A DNA stretch of 64,000 nt from Pseudomonas spelaei (GTDB lineage: Bacteria > Pseudomonadota > Gammaproteobacteria > Pseudomonadales > Pseudomonadaceae). Below, piece by piece: positions 8,301-17,173 of this stretch. The notes beneath the pieces are model-generated. The model saw only the letters and a list, made by a program, of their open reading frames with translations. It searched no databases and had not been told where the DNA came from. Where the stretch lies: the NCBI RefSeq assembly GCF_009724245.1, contig NZ_WNNK01000001.1, positions 310,001-374,000 on the forward strand. The letters are read 5' to 3'. Within the stretch, counting starts at the first letter, position 1, and every line of letters starts with the position of its first letter. Made by a program: the position numbers and the translations under genes.

Positions 8301-10300
8301 GTGTCGTGGGAGGTGTTTTCAGCTGAGGCGATCTTGATATCGCCCTTGGCATCCGCCTTCAGCTCGCCTGCCGCCGACACTTGGGAGCCGCTGACTTCGA
8401 TGTCCTTGGCGCTTTGCAGCTTGAGGTTACTGTCCGAGCGCAGGTTACTGGCGACGACGGTGCTGTCCTTGAGGTTCTTGCGGCTCTCATCCTTGGAGAT
8501 ACCGAAAAACTTGCTGTCCTTGCTGTAGCTGTTGTCGTGGGAAAGATCGCGCACGCCGTCGATCACCAGCGAACCTTTATCACTGATCACACTGGCTTGT
8601 TTGCCGCCACGGGCCTGGCTGCCGCTGATGCGTACTTCGTCAGCCTTGACGATCAGCTTGCCGTCGGCGTTGACCTTACTGCCGGTGTTCAAGGTCTTGC
8701 CCTTGTCGCCATCGCCGTTTTTGCCGAAGAAGCTGCCGCCTACCAAGTCGCCGGAGTAGGAATTGTCGCTGTTGCTCTGGGTACGGCTGGCGCTGGTGAT
8801 TTCCACTTGCCGGGCGGCCAGTTGAATGTCACCCGGGGTTTTCAACTCTGCGCCTTGCAGTTGCAGTTTTTGTTGGCTGCTCAGTTCCAGGTTCTTGCCG
8901 GCCTTGAGGCTGCTGGTGACGCTGCGTTGCTCGCTGCTGGACTTGTCCCAGTTGGCTTTCCACAGGTGCTTGCGGTGGTTGCCCTGGTCACGGGTTTCGT
9001 GGGTCTCTGTGGCGGCACTCAGGCGCAGATCGTCGCCACTCTTGATGTTCAGCGTGTCGCCTGCTTCAACGCTGCTGGCCTTGATTTCGGTCTTGGCGCC
9101 GGAAGACAGCGCGGCATTCCGCTGGGCCACGACCTTGTTACCGTGCTGGCGCGAGTCCTTGTCGGTGGTGGTGGCGTCATAGGTTTCGTAGGTGAACAGA
9201 AAGTTGCTGTTTTCCCACTTATCACGATCTTGCTGGAGTTTGTGGCTTTCCAGGCTGCTCAGGGTCAGGTTGCGGCTGGCGTCGAGCTTGACGTTACGCC
9301 CGCTCACATCGGTGGCGGCCAGGTTCAAGTCCTTGCTGCTGTGCAGGCTGACATCGCCCTGGCGGCTTTGCACGCCGGCACGAGTGGCTTCAAGGCTATT
9401 AGCGTGCACTTGGCCGCTGATATCGAGGTCACCGGCAGAGCTGATTTTTACGCCGTCGCGGCCATTCACCTGCACCGCGCCGACCCGAACACCTGCGCCT
9501 TCGGCGGTGCTGATGATGTTGATACGTCCGGCCTGCATTGCGCCGAACAGGCTGGCGTCGATGCGCTGGTCCTGGGTCTTGCTGGCCGGATCGACCTTGC
9601 GCACTTCGCCGCTGGCGAAGTCGACCTGGTTGCGGCCGACGGTAAGGTTCAATTGGTCCCGGGCATCGAGGTGGCCCTGGCTGTCGATGCGCGGGGCGAT
9701 CAGGTTGATTGAGCCACCGCGGTTTTGCAGGCCCTGGCCTTGCACCGTCAATTGCCCGCGAGCATCGCGGGTGCTCAAGGCTTGCAGCTTGCCGTCAGTG
9801 AGCTCGGGACGGCCTACCACCAGGTTGGCGTTGGGGGTGTTGATGAAGCTGCCGCCGTTGACCGAGATCCCGTTAGGGTTAGCCAGTACATAGTCGGCTG
9901 CCCGGCCGAAAATCTCCTGGGCGCCATTGAGGGTCGAGGCATTGCGGCTGATCACTTCGTTGAGGATCACGCTGGCCGCCTGGCCCTGGAATTGCGGGTT
10001 GGCCGCCAGATGCCCGGCGAGCTGGGATTGCCCGGCCTGCAGAGCGTTGTTCAGCACCACGCCCTGGCGGTCGACGTTGTAGTCCAGAAATTGGTTATGG
10101 GACAGGCCGCCGGCATTCGGCGCGACGATATTGACGATCGGCACACCCCCCTGATTTTGCAATTGCGGGGTCCCGCCGGGGCCTTCGACTACCGTAAGGC
10201 CAGCGGCCAATACCAGTTGAGGCACCAGGAACAGACTGGCGATGGCCCAGCGCAGTTTGCCACTGGGGGAGAGGTGAAAGCGGTGTGTGTCATTCGGCAT
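5345..10300 (-). CDS. Two-partner secretion exoprotein (TpsA), filamentous hemagglutinin-like
   Basis: Large secreted beta-helix protein, 1651 residues with no cysteine. An N-terminal signal region (basic start, then AIASLFLVPQLVLAAG) leads into the TPS secretion domain (about 32-290) with the diagnostic motifs NEVISRNAS (114-122) and NPNGIS (141-146). Many hemagglutinin-type repeats follow ('AGGDLSVKGSDL', 'SGGDLTLQGTQI'). Residues about 1370-1487 are a Lys/Ala/Asp-rich, probably alpha-helical insert before the final beta-type repeats. No VENN motif, toxin-like C-terminus or small immunity gene is seen, so contact-dependent inhibition is not supported; an adhesin or biofilm role is more likely. 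The partner transporter gene lies 117 bp upstream. An imperfect stem-loop at about 5294-5335 lies just past the stop. Confidence 0.92.
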   Translation of the reverse strand: MPNDTHRFHLSPSGKLRWAIASLFLVPQLVLAAGLTVVEGPGGTPQLQNQGGVPIVNIVAPNAGGLSHNQFLDYNVDRQGVVLNNALQAGQSQLAGHLAANPQFQGQAASVILNEVISRNASTLNGAQEIFGRAADYVLANPNGISVNGGSFINTPNANLVVGRPELTDGKLQALSTRDARGQLTVQGQGLQNRGGSINLIAPRIDSQGHLDARDQLNLTVGRNQVDFASGEVRKVDPASKTQDQRIDASLFGAMQAGRINIISTAEGAGVRVGAVQVNGRDGVKISSAGDLDISGQVHANSLEATRAGVQSRQGDVSLHSSKDLNLAATDVSGRNVKLDASRNLTLSSLESHKLQQDRDKWENSNFLFTYETYDATTTDKDSRQHGNKVVAQRNAALSSGAKTEIKASSVEAGDTLNIKSGDDLRLSAATETHETRDQGNHRKHLWKANWDKSSSEQRSVTSSLKAGKNLELSSQQKLQLQGAELKTPGDIQLAARQVEITSASRTQSNSDNSYSGDLVGGSFFGKNGDGDKGKTLNTGSKVNADGKLIVKADEVRISGSQARGGKQASVISDKGSLVIDGVRDLSHDNSYSKDSKFFGISKDESRKNLKDSTVVASNLRSDSNLKLQSAKDIEVSGSQVSAAGELKADAKGDIKIASAENTSHDTTSTHTRGFDGYAKETADGTRQYRAGVRYEDQQQTSKTDTTRQQASSLSGGTLAVTAGGDLSVKGSDLKATDGDATLSGKNVELLAAHDSTTHATDKTTIGGGVYYTGGLDKAGSGAEFSHQSSQDTRSKTTAQTSNVAATGKLTINAGNTLTSQGAQVKAGSELQVNAAQVDNQAAHNSETSTHKENGWTADVGANVEYKGITRPIEKAVEGVAQTKFHQPGLLDAFEQPNIGLDVEVGHTNKSRTQQDSTAVVSQFSGGTVQVNVAGKLQDEGTQYRATDGGLKIDAGSHVATAAANTHSSSEQGVDAKVGVRVYTTTGEDLNVRGSGTGGSSDVRETTSTAVVGSYAGTQGVNINTKGDARYEGSQFNGGQAGVNLKAGGELALNQANDTQSKNSNTLRGNGSLTVGTAPGTSGTNVNLGAGVQLDHKRLDTQDSQAHVATIQGNGPIQLTSGGDLTLQGTQIGSSTAKTGDISLNAGGKLDLQAATNTHVSDGSNLGGGLTIGAGKTSSAESSGKTGSLSANFNIGKVAENDQGVTVAQLHSNGKVALASGADTVDAIHLQGTHIKAGSVSLDAEKGGILQESAQSTQAHNSWGVGLGAGGSGGKTTLANAGEHDTPKTQHGINARVKVDVDHLQGTTQHDSLIKADSVVINSAGDTHLAGARIEADQVSGKIGGDLVIESRKDQVSSTQVNVDAKLDVEKNQPGVVDKLAKTTGPLKDKVQAKAEGAFDKHREKLENVVDKGTEHLASAKDSVVNSVSNAKERLGEKLTRSGSYDVNPEPRGAFGTRVDKAKTYLADKKDALGTRLSGVKDKFWPKTSDSYTVSDKNTTGSSVANTAESVLFGDKSGNTTYTPTLNLDVSHIIKDSVTQASGISGNRGVDLQVGGDTRLTGARISASDGKVNLGGSTVTATTLAGSDYRADVGLNISKSPVNLVLGAKDELTQKQDEATRKDQAFNLGPLRAGGHSDSQELQAGIDQKIN

Positions 10301-10417
10301 AAAAAGTCTCGCTCTATGTTGTCTGATCCGGTCAGTGCGCCGTTCGGTGCGACGCTGCTGTGGGCCAGGTACATCGTTTATGTCAGGCTAATCGCGCATC
10401 GGCTTATCTGTGCAAGC

Positions 10418-12133
10418 TCATATCTGCACGCTCAGGCGCGTGAGCCAGACTTCCGGCTCCTGGCCAAAACCTGCGGGGGTGTTCAGGTTGCGTTGGTAGT
10501 CGAAGTCGAGCTGCACGTTCTTCCAGCTCAGGTTGAGTCCGGCGCTGGCCCCGCTCAGGCGTTGGCCCTGGGCGCCGTGCTCACGCTTGACCCAACCGTT
10601 GTCCAGGCCCACGCGTGGGGTGATCTTGATCGGCAGGTCGCTGTTGAGCGGCAAGCGCAGGGTGTTGCGCCAGACTGCGCCGATCGCACCGGAAGCACTG
10701 TTCTCGCGATAGCCGCGCACCGCCGAATCGTCGGTGGCCAGCAGTTGTTCGATGGCGGGTAATGAATCGGGGCTGTACTGCGCCGACAGTTGGCTTTGCC
10801 ACTGCCACGGTTGGCCGTTGAGCTGGCCATTGCGCCATTGGGTGAGGTTGGCGCGGTACTTGTGGAACTGCGCCTGGGGCAGGTTCTTTTGCACTTGGTC
10901 GGCATCTCGGTCAGCACCGAACCAGGTCAGGCCCTGGGCGTAATTGACGTCCAGGTTCCACACTGCGCTGTTGAGCCAGAACAGATTCAACCCTGCCTCG
11001 GCCACGGTCAGCGTCGGGCTCTGGATCCCCAGGCGAACCTTTTGCAGGTAGCTGTCAACGTCCTTATAGGCCAACGACAGATTGGCACTCAGCTGATGGC
11101 CCTGGTCGCGCCACAACACGCGGTCGGTACGCAGGCTGACCTGATCGGTGCGACCGCTGTTATAGAACGTGGTGCTGCTGAGTTTGAACGGAGAGCGGTA
11201 TTCGGCGTGGCTGGCGAACAGGCTGTAGGTCCAGTAACCGTAAGGGATGGAATAAAACAGGCTGTTACTGCGGCTGTAACGCGGGCCGTGGTTGAGGGTG
11301 TCGCTGAAGCTTAAGTTGAGCGAGTCGTTGAGCTGCAGCGGGCTGTCGAGGCTCAAGCTGATGGCGTTGCGATCACGCCCGGTGCCGGCGCTGCCGAGGT
11401 TATCCACCCCAAGGCCAAGGCCCCAGCGCGAGGCACTGCTGCGCGAGCGTAGGATGATCCGCGAAGCGCCTGGCTCGCTGCCGGGTGCGATATCGGCAGT
11501 GAGGTCCACCGAACGCAAGCGATTGAGCTGGTCCAGGCCCTGCTCCAGGTCCCGCAGGTTCAAGGGTTTGCCAAGCATTCCGGGGAAGGCGCCGCGCAAC
11601 GACACCGGCAGGCTCTGGTCGGCCAGCTCGATGGCTTCGATGTAGCCTTCCTCGACGCGGATATCCAGGGTCTGCCCGGCGGCCGGTGTGCTGATCAGGT
11701 ATGGACGGCTGGCGATATAGCCGGCCTCGACGTACAGGCGGGTGATCTCGGCCAGCAGTCGGTTGATCTGGGTGACGCCCATGCACGCGGCCACATAGGG
11801 TTCGATGTGTGTGTTGAGCTCAGTCTTGCTGAACAGCGTGACCCCGGCCAGGCGCGTACCGCTCAGGGGCCAGCAGCGTTCATCTTTCACGGTGTCTGCA
11901 GGCATTGCTGGCGCTGCCGGTTGGGGGCCGAAACTGCCTCGCTGCATCTGGCGCTGGCGTTGTTCCAATTGCAGTTGTTGTAAATCGCGCTGCTGCTGTT
12001 GCTGCAAACGCAGGGCTTCCTGGCCAGCCTGCGGCCCATCGGCAGCGGCCACCGGTAACGAGCCCAGGCAGAGCAGGGAAACCATCAGGTTGCGGGTAAG
12101 ACGGCGACGCTCGGTTGAGGGCTGATTCGGCAC
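10418..12133 (-). CDS. TpsB outer-membrane transporter (ShlB/FhaC/HecB family)
   Basis: Omp85-superfamily pore that exports the neighbouring TpsA. It has a signal peptide (about 1-31, ending VAAADG) and a Gln/Arg-rich linker (QQQQQRDLQQLQLEQRQRQ). POTRA domains occupy about 75-220, starting near GVTLFSKTEL; GYIASRPYLISTPAAGQTLDIRVEEG is the typical POTRA-2 signature region. A 16-strand barrel follows, with the VRGY motif at about 472-475 and an aromatic-poor but hydrophobic C-terminus (RLSVQI). The 571 residues are typical. It is first in the operon on the minus strand, before tpsA. Confidence 0.93.
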   Translation of the reverse strand: MPNQPSTERRRLTRNLMVSLLCLGSLPVAAADGPQAGQEALRLQQQQQRDLQQLQLEQRQRQMQRGSFGPQPAAPAMPADTVKDERCWPLSGTRLAGVTLFSKTELNTHIEPYVAACMGVTQINRLLAEITRLYVEAGYIASRPYLISTPAAGQTLDIRVEEGYIEAIELADQSLPVSLRGAFPGMLGKPLNLRDLEQGLDQLNRLRSVDLTADIAPGSEPGASRIILRSRSSASRWGLGLGVDNLGSAGTGRDRNAISLSLDSPLQLNDSLNLSFSDTLNHGPRYSRSNSLFYSIPYGYWTYSLFASHAEYRSPFKLSSTTFYNSGRTDQVSLRTDRVLWRDQGHQLSANLSLAYKDVDSYLQKVRLGIQSPTLTVAEAGLNLFWLNSAVWNLDVNYAQGLTWFGADRDADQVQKNLPQAQFHKYRANLTQWRNGQLNGQPWQWQSQLSAQYSPDSLPAIEQLLATDDSAVRGYRENSASGAIGAVWRNTLRLPLNSDLPIKITPRVGLDNGWVKREHGAQGQRLSGASAGLNLSWKNVQLDFDYQRNLNTPAGFGQEPEVWLTRLSVQI

Positions 12134-12483
12134 TCGACATCCTTAACGTAGAAATACGGACGATCCACGCCCCTTGAGCCAGGTGGTGAACCCAGGGGGC
12201 TTGCCATAGTTGAGCCATCATTAAACGGATTGTTACATCGGTGTAGGATTTATTACATAAAACGTGGGGAATGCCGCGTTCTTCAGTAAAAAAACGCACT
12301 GAGGTGGTGCGAAGGTGGCAGGGGAAGGCGAGAGTGGTGTAGATTTTTCGGGGTTTGGCTGTAGGAGATGTCGCGAATGGATTTTTGATTGTTGCGATAG
12401 AAGCAGTTAATCGTTTTGTTTTTCCATGGGTGAGAGCCTACCGGCCCGGACTCAGCAAGAGGCCGGAGCCAGCAGGTTTCAGA
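12134..12483 (-). other. Intergenic region upstream of the tps operon
   Basis: About 350 bp between tpsB and the end of lldD. It must hold the tpsBA promoter, but no convincing -35/-10 pair is visible. The stretch nearest 12220-12260 is AT-rich (TTAAACGGATTGTTACATCGG, then TTATTACATAAAAC). No coding potential is seen. Confidence 0.4.
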
Positions 12484-13626
12484 TCAGTTTTGCCCGCGTA
12501 CCAGAATCGATTCGTCGATCTGGCCAATCGACGTCACCCCTGTCAGCGTCATTGCCACGCGCATTTCCTTGGCGAAAATATCCAGCATGTTCTCCACGCC
12601 TTGCTGGCCTGCGGCCGCCAATGAGTACGCGGTGGCGCGCCCAAGCAGTACGCCTCTGGCACCCAGGGCAAGCATACGCACCACGTCCAGCCCGGAACGA
12701 ACGCCGGAGTCCACCAGCACCGTCAGATCACTGCCAACAGCTTGCGCGATTGACGGCAAGGCCTTGGCCGTGGACAGCACACCGTCCAATTGTCGACCGC
12801 CGTGGTTAGAGACGACGATGCCGTCAGCGCCGAAGCTCACGGCGTCCTTGGCGTCCTGTGGGTCGAGGATGCCTTTGATGATCATCGGGCCTTTCCAGAA
12901 CTCGCGGATCCACTCCAGGTCCTTCCAACTGATGGAGGGGTCAAAGTTGTTGGCCAGCCAACCGATGTAGTCCTCAAGGTGGGTGGGCTTACCGAGGTAT
13001 TTAGAGATGTTGCCCAAGTCGTGAGGGCGTCCCATCAAGCCGACGTCAAAGGCCCAGGCCGGTTTGGTCATGGCTTGCAGCATTCGCCTTGGGGCTGCAT
13101 ACGGCCCGGACATCCCCGAGTGCGCATCGCGATAACGGGCGCCCGGGGTGGGCATGTCGACGGTAAAGACCAGGGTCTTCACCCCGGCTGCCTGGGCACG
13201 TTCCAGGGCGTTCTTCATGAAGCCGCGATCTTTCAGCACATAGAGTTGAAACCAGATCGACTGGGCACTTTGCGAGGCCACCTCTTCGATCGGGCAAACG
13301 GAAACGGTCGACAGGCAGAAGGGAATGCCTTTGTTCTGCGCCGCCTTGGCCGCCTGGACCTCCCCGCGCCGGGCGAACATGCCAGTCAGCCCCACCGGGC
13401 TGAGAATGATCGGCATGGCCAGTGGTTGATCGAACAGCGTGGTCTCCAGGCTCAGGTTCTCGACGTTTCTCAGGACCCGCTGGCGCAGGCTGATGTCGGA
13501 CAGGTCCGAGCTGTTGGCGCGTAGGGTGTGCTCGGCGTAAGCGCCGCCGTCGATGTAGTCGAACAGGAAGCGTGGCAGCTTTCGGCGTGCGGCTTCGCGG
13601 TAATCCGATGCGGACGAGATGATCAT
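12484..13626 (-). CDS. lldD: FMN-dependent L-lactate dehydrogenase
   Basis: Alpha-hydroxy-acid oxidase family; membrane-associated flavoprotein that oxidises L-lactate to pyruvate and feeds the respiratory chain. The 380 residues match LldD. The N-terminus shows [28 protein letters not shown] and substrate residues appear in [25 protein letters not shown] and the active-site [10 protein letters not shown], with [18 protein letters not shown] closing the phosphate site. lldP and a GntR-type lldR are not adjacent. The divergent neighbour is a LysR-type gene that may control it. Confidence 0.93.
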   Translation of the reverse strand: MIISSASDYREAARRKLPRFLFDYIDGGAYAEHTLRANSSDLSDISLRQRVLRNVENLSLETTLFDQPLAMPIILSPVGLTGMFARRGEVQAAKAAQNKGIPFCLSTVSVCPIEEVASQSAQSIWFQLYVLKDRGFMKNALERAQAAGVKTLVFTVDMPTPGARYRDAHSGMSGPYAAPRRMLQAMTKPAWAFDVGLMGRPHDLGNISKYLGKPTHLEDYIGWLANNFDPSISWKDLEWIREFWKGPMIIKGILDPQDAKDAVSFGADGIVVSNHGGRQLDGVLSTAKALPSIAQAVGSDLTVLVDSGVRSGLDVVRMLALGARGVLLGRATAYSLAAAGQQGVENMLDIFAKEMRVAMTLTGVTSIGQIDESILVRGQN

Positions 13627-13734
13627 GAAGAGGGGGCCCCGGAATGAAGAAAGCGGTGGGCGTTAGAGTAGACAATGGTGAATCATGATAAAAACAACTT
13701 TTCCAACTTTAACCAAGTCGTAAACGGAATACTC

Positions 13735-14634
13735 ATGAACCTTCGAACGTTGCGGGCCTTTGTCGAAGTCGTGCGCCAGGGCAGCTTCTCCCAGGCGGCC
13801 GAGGTGGTGTCCCTCACACAGTCGACGGTCAGCAAGGCGGTCAAGACGTTGGAGGATGAGCTGGGGACACCGTTGTTCAGCCGTATTGGTCATCGCAGTG
13901 AACTGACGGCTGCCGGGCAGATTGCCTACCGTCGGGCGTTGGTTTTGCTGGCCGAGCGCAGCGACCTGATTGCCGAGATCAATGAGTTGCGCGGGCTCAA
14001 ACGCGGGGTACTACGGATCGGTCTGCCGCCAGTGGGCAGCGGCGTGCTATTTGCGGCGATGTTTGCCCTGTATCGGCGGCGCTATCCCGAGATTGATATC
14101 GAGTTGATCGAGCACGGCAGCAAAAAACTGCAGGAGTGCCTCCAGGCTGGTGAAGTGGACCTTGCGGCGCTGTTGGTGCCGGTTGAGGGGGAGTTCGAGT
14201 ATCAGGATGTACGGGTCGAGCCGCTGATGGTGGTGATGCCGGTGGACCACCCGCTGGCAGGGCGTAAGCAAGTGAACTTCACGGATCTCGCCGACCATCC
14301 GTTCATTTTGTTCGAGTCCGGTTTTGCCCTGAACCGCATCATCCTCAGCGCCTGTGAGCGCAAGGGTGTGGTGCCACGGGTGACGGCCCGCAGCGCGCAA
14401 ATCGACTTCATCGTCGACCTGGTTTCAGCGGGCCTGGGCGTCGCCTTTTTGCCTCGGATGCTCGCCCATAAACACAAACATGCCGGTATCGCGCTAATCC
14501 CTTTGGACGAACCCCAGACCGATTGGCACATTGCCTTGGCCTGGCGGCATCAGGCCCATTTACCGCCGGCAGCGCGAGCGTGGCTGGACCTGGCGAAAGA
14601 GATGGGCAACGTTCCGGCGGGGCTCCCAGATTAG
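13735..14634 (+). CDS. LysR-family transcriptional regulator
   Basis: Starting at the ATG at 13735 gives MNLRTLRAFVEVVRQGSFSQ, the usual LysR opening. A winged helix-turn-helix occupies residues 1-60 (QAAEVVSLTQSTVSKAVKTLE) and an effector-binding domain about 90-295 (RGVLRIGLPPVGSG). An upstream in-frame GTG/ATG extension to 13675 is not supported. It is divergent from lldD over a 108-bp gap, a classic arrangement for autoregulation and control of the partner, so lactate or another hydroxy-acid is a plausible effector. That link is inferred from position only. Confidence 0.88.
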   Translation: MNLRTLRAFVEVVRQGSFSQAAEVVSLTQSTVSKAVKTLEDELGTPLFSRIGHRSELTAAGQIAYRRALVLLAERSDLIAEINELRGLKRGVLRIGLPPVGSGVLFAAMFALYRRRYPEIDIELIEHGSKKLQECLQAGEVDLAALLVPVEGEFEYQDVRVEPLMVVMPVDHPLAGRKQVNFTDLADHPFILFESGFALNRIILSACERKGVVPRVTARSAQIDFIVDLVSAGLGVAFLPRMLAHKHKHAGIALIPLDEPQTDWHIALAWRHQAHLPPAARAWLDLAKEMGNVPAGLPD

Positions 14635-14782
14635 GCTTTTGAATCCAATCGATATTCTGTAGCCTTGCGCAGCTTCACCGTGCTTGATGAACACAATCAC
14701 TTCGTCCGGCGGTACCCTCAAGGGGGCCAGAGCCGGTGGTACACTCGACTTTCGCGCAACTGCGCCTGCAGGTCTTGCGAAC

Positions 14783-15841
14783 ATGACGCAAATTTCCGAA
14801 CGCCTTCTGGTTCAAGCCCACCTCGATGCCAAGCAGCCCAAGGTGCTCAGTGCTGAAGAGGAAGCGGGTTTACGTTCCGCCATCGCTGCCGAGCTCAAGG
14901 CTCAGGATGCGGTGCTGGTGGCTCACTTCTACTGCGATCCGGTGATCCAGGCCCTGGCCGAAGAAACCGGTGGCTGTGTCTCCGATTCCCTGGAAATGGC
15001 CCGCTTCGGCGCGGCGCACCCGGCCAAGACCGTGTTGGTCGCCGGCGTGCGCTTCATGGGCGAGACCGCAAAAATCCTCACCCCTGAAAAACGCATCCTG
15101 ATGCCCACCCTGGAAGCCACTTGCTCCCTGGACCTGGGCTGCCCAGTGGATGAGTTTTCCGCGTTTTGCGATCAACACCCTGAGCGCACCGTGGTGGTCT
15201 ATGCCAACACCTCGGCAGCGGTAAAAGCCCGCGCCGATTGGGTGGTGACCTCCAGTTGCGCGCTGGAAATCGTCGAAAGCCTGATGGACAACGGCGAGAC
15301 CATCATCTGGGGCCCGGACAAGCACCTGGGCACCTACATCCAGCGCCAGACGGGTGCCGACATGCTGTTGTGGGACGGTGCGTGCATCGTCCACGAAGAG
15401 TTCAAGTCCAAGCAGTTGGAAGACATGAAGGCGTTGTACCCGGACGCGGCGATTCTGGTGCACCCGGAATCACCGACGTCGGTGATCGAATTGGCCGATG
15501 CGGTAGGGTCCACCAGTCAATTGATCGCTGCTGCGCAGCGTCTGCCAAACAAGACTTTTATTGTTGCTACCGACCGCGGCATTTTCTACAAGATGCAGCA
15601 GTTGTGTCCGGACAAGGTCTTCGTTGAGGCGCCTACTGCCGGTAACGGTGCAGCATGTCGCAGTTGTGCGCATTGCCCGTGGATGGCGATGAACACCCTG
15701 GAGCGCACGCTGCAGTGTCTGCGTGAGGGGAGTAACGAGATTTTCGTTGAGCCTTCGGTGATTCCGCAGGCGGTGCGGCCGCTCAAACGCATGCTGGATT
15801 TCACTCAAGCGGCACGGTTGAAACTGGCCGGCAATGCCTGA
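14783..15841 (+). CDS. nadA: Quinolinate synthase
   Basis: [4Fe-4S] enzyme that condenses iminoaspartate with dihydroxyacetone phosphate in de novo NAD synthesis. Starting at MTQISERLL gives 352 residues, the usual Pseudomonas length; the frame stays open upstream to 14684, but the extra residues do not look like NadA. Cluster ligands are seen in [20 protein letters not shown] and the C-terminal [15 protein letters not shown]. The substrate loop [13 protein letters not shown] and the [17 protein letters not shown] segment are conserved. It appears monocistronic, with a REP-type repeat directly after the stop. Confidence 0.96.
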   Translation: MTQISERLLVQAHLDAKQPKVLSAEEEAGLRSAIAAELKAQDAVLVAHFYCDPVIQALAEETGGCVSDSLEMARFGAAHPAKTVLVAGVRFMGETAKILTPEKRILMPTLEATCSLDLGCPVDEFSAFCDQHPERTVVVYANTSAAVKARADWVVTSSCALEIVESLMDNGETIIWGPDKHLGTYIQRQTGADMLLWDGACIVHEEFKSKQLEDMKALYPDAAILVHPESPTSVIELADAVGSTSQLIAAAQRLPNKTFIVATDRGIFYKMQQLCPDKVFVEAPTAGNGAACRSCAHCPWMAMNTLERTLQCLREGSNEIFVEPSVIPQAVRPLKRMLDFTQAARLKLAGNA

Positions 15842-15865
15842 TCCAAAGTAGGCACGGTCAAAATA

Positions 15866-15965
15866 TGGGAGCTGGCTTGTCGGGTCGCCGCATCGCTGCG
15901 ATAGCATCGCCTCGGTACTTCAGATAGACCGACTCGTCTGCATCGCAGGCAAGCCAGCTCCCACA
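15866..15965. repeat. REP-type inverted repeat pair (family A)
   Basis: TGGGAGCTGGCTTG at the left and CAAGCCAGCTCCCACA at the right, in inverted orientation about 70 bp apart. The centre is a partly palindromic filler (GCATCGCTGCGATAGC; CCTCGGTACTTCAGATAGACCG). It lies between the ends of two converging genes (nadA and the RDD gene). Confidence 0.9.
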
Positions 15966-15987
15966 CTCGATTTACATCGTTTGGGGT

Positions 15988-16476
15988 CTATTTCTTCTGT
16001 TTCGGAACCCGCACCAACTGCGTATCCGAATAGATGTCATGCCAGCTGCGTTTCTTCTTGTCGAACAGCGACCAGATAAACCCTAGCCCCACGCACAGCC
16101 ACGATGCAATCGACACCACAAATCGCAACAGCGCCTGCCACAGGCTGATCCGCGAACCGTCGGCGTTTTGCACCCGTACGCCCCACACCTGCATACCCAA
16201 CGTCTGCCCGGAATGGGTCCAGAACTTGGCAAAAAAACCAAACAGAACAAAAAACAGAATCGTCGACAGCAGCGGGTCACCGTCCAGCGCGCCGGACTCA
16301 GAGAGCGCACGCAGTTTGGCCTCACCGACAAAGACCATCCACACCAGCTTGTAGATGAACGCCGTGACGATCAGCAGGGCGGTGCACAACAGGAAGTCAT
16401 AGAACATCGCTGCCAGACGACGGCCCAGGCCAACAGCGGGGAACGCGCCTTGGGGGCTCAGCAGGTGTTTCGACAT
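15988..16476 (-). CDS. RDD-family integral membrane protein
   Basis: 162 residues from MSKHLLSPQGAFP. The RDD signature is visible as GLGRRLAAMFYDFLLC, with the conserved Arg and Asp. Three hydrophobic segments lie at about 30-52, 68-92 and 122-142, and the tail is basic (KKKRSWHDIYSDTQLVRVPKQKK); WHD is typical of the family. A longer frame reaches 16521, but the ATG at 16476 has GAGAG at suitable spacing. Transport function in the family is poorly defined. It lies downstream of cspA, separated by a strong terminator. Confidence 0.87.
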   Translation of the reverse strand: MSKHLLSPQGAFPAVGLGRRLAAMFYDFLLCTALLIVTAFIYKLVWMVFVGEAKLRALSESGALDGDPLLSTILFFVLFGFFAKFWTHSGQTLGMQVWGVRVQNADGSRISLWQALLRFVVSIASWLCVGLGFIWSLFDKKKRSWHDIYSDTQLVRVPKQKK

Positions 16477-16523
16477 GGCATGACTCTCTGGGGAAAAAAG
16501 CCATTTTACGGAATAACGCACAT

Positions 16524-16558
16524 AAAAAAGCCCCTGATGTCACCATCAGGGGCTTTTT
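16524..16558 (-). terminator. Terminator of cspA
   Basis: Perfect GC-rich stem AAAGCCCCTGATG/CATCAGGGGCTTT with a short loop and T-runs on both sides. It lies 14 bp past the cspA stop on the minus strand and is also capable of acting on plus-strand transcripts. Confidence 0.92.
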
Positions 16559-16571
16559 GTCGCAGAAGGGA

Positions 16572-16784
16572 TCAACCCTCGGCTTGTACTTCGTCAGCCT
16601 GCATGCCTTTCTGGCCTTGCACGGCGATGAAAGTCACTTTCTGGCCTTCTTTCAGGCTCTTGAAGCCGTTGCCCTGAATAGCGCGGAAGTGGACGAACAG
16701 ATCCGGACCGCTTTCTGGAGTGATAAAACCAAACCCTTTCTCGTCGTTAAACCACTTGACGGTACCGCTCTGACGATCAGCCAT
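16572..16784 (-). CDS. cspA: Cold-shock domain protein, CspA/CapB type
   Basis: 70-residue single-stranded nucleic-acid-binding beta barrel. RNP1 (KGFGFI) and RNP2 (DLFVHF) are intact, and the N-terminus reads [20 protein letters not shown]. It acts as an RNA chaperone. The gene stands alone between a strong terminator and a non-coding stretch of about 390 bp upstream, consistent with the long structured 5' leaders of cold-shock mRNAs. Which Csp paralogue it is cannot be decided from one window. Confidence 0.94.
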   Translation of the reverse strand: MADRQSGTVKWFNDEKGFGFITPESGPDLFVHFRAIQGNGFKSLKEGQKVTFIAVQGQKGMQADEVQAEG

Positions 16785-17173
16785 TTTCTTCTTTCCTTTG
16801 ACGCTAAAAATTAATGACAGCCCCTTTCAGATGAAAGAGTACTGGGCTGGATTGCAGGAAAGTAAGAGACATCGAACGGGTTGTAGCAAACTTTGGCTAC
16901 TGCCCAGGTCCAGGTTCAAAGCGACCCATGCAAACACAGTGGGCAAACTCTACGCCAACTAAGACAGAAAAAACAAGCCCTCCGCAAGCCACGGATTTCC
17001 TCGGGTTTATGACACTTCGGTCAACAACGGGGAACCGACTTATTCGATAGAGTTGGTCACTTGTTATAGGTTAATCCGCATAACATTGACTATCGTCAAT
17101 GCACTGTTTTATGGCGGTTGCGTTACAGTTTAGTGCGCGCTAACGCAACCGCGTTACTTATAGAAACAGTCAA
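16785..17173 (-). promoter_or_regulatory. Non-coding leader/promoter region of cspA, with a TTGAC-N4-GTCAA dyad
   Basis: About 390 bp without coding potential between gcvT and cspA. It contains a perfect inverted repeat TTGACTATCGTCAA at 17086-17099, the spacing of an FNR/Anr-type half-site pair although the consensus is TTGAT-N4-ATCAA. AT-rich sequence follows toward cspA. A long 5' untranslated region is expected for a csp mRNA; the exact promoter cannot be fixed. Confidence 0.45.
17115..17151 (-). terminator. Strong stem-loop after gcvT
   Basis: Perfect 11-bp stem CGGTTGCGTTA/TAACGCAACCG with a 15-nt loop, 23 bp beyond the gcvT stop on the minus strand. No T-run follows, so it may be a Rho-assisted or mRNA 3'-end-protecting structure rather than a classical terminator. 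Confidence 0.5.

Noticed and set aside
6053..8326. 757-codon frame on the plus strand inside the exoprotein gene
   Set aside because: Antisense to the TpsA repeats; the apparent regularity comes from the repetitive beta-helix coding sequence.
5345..12133. Contact-dependent inhibition (CdiA/CdiB/CdiI) system
   Set aside because: No VENN motif, toxin-like C-terminus or small immunity gene; the pair is better described as a plain two-partner secretion system.
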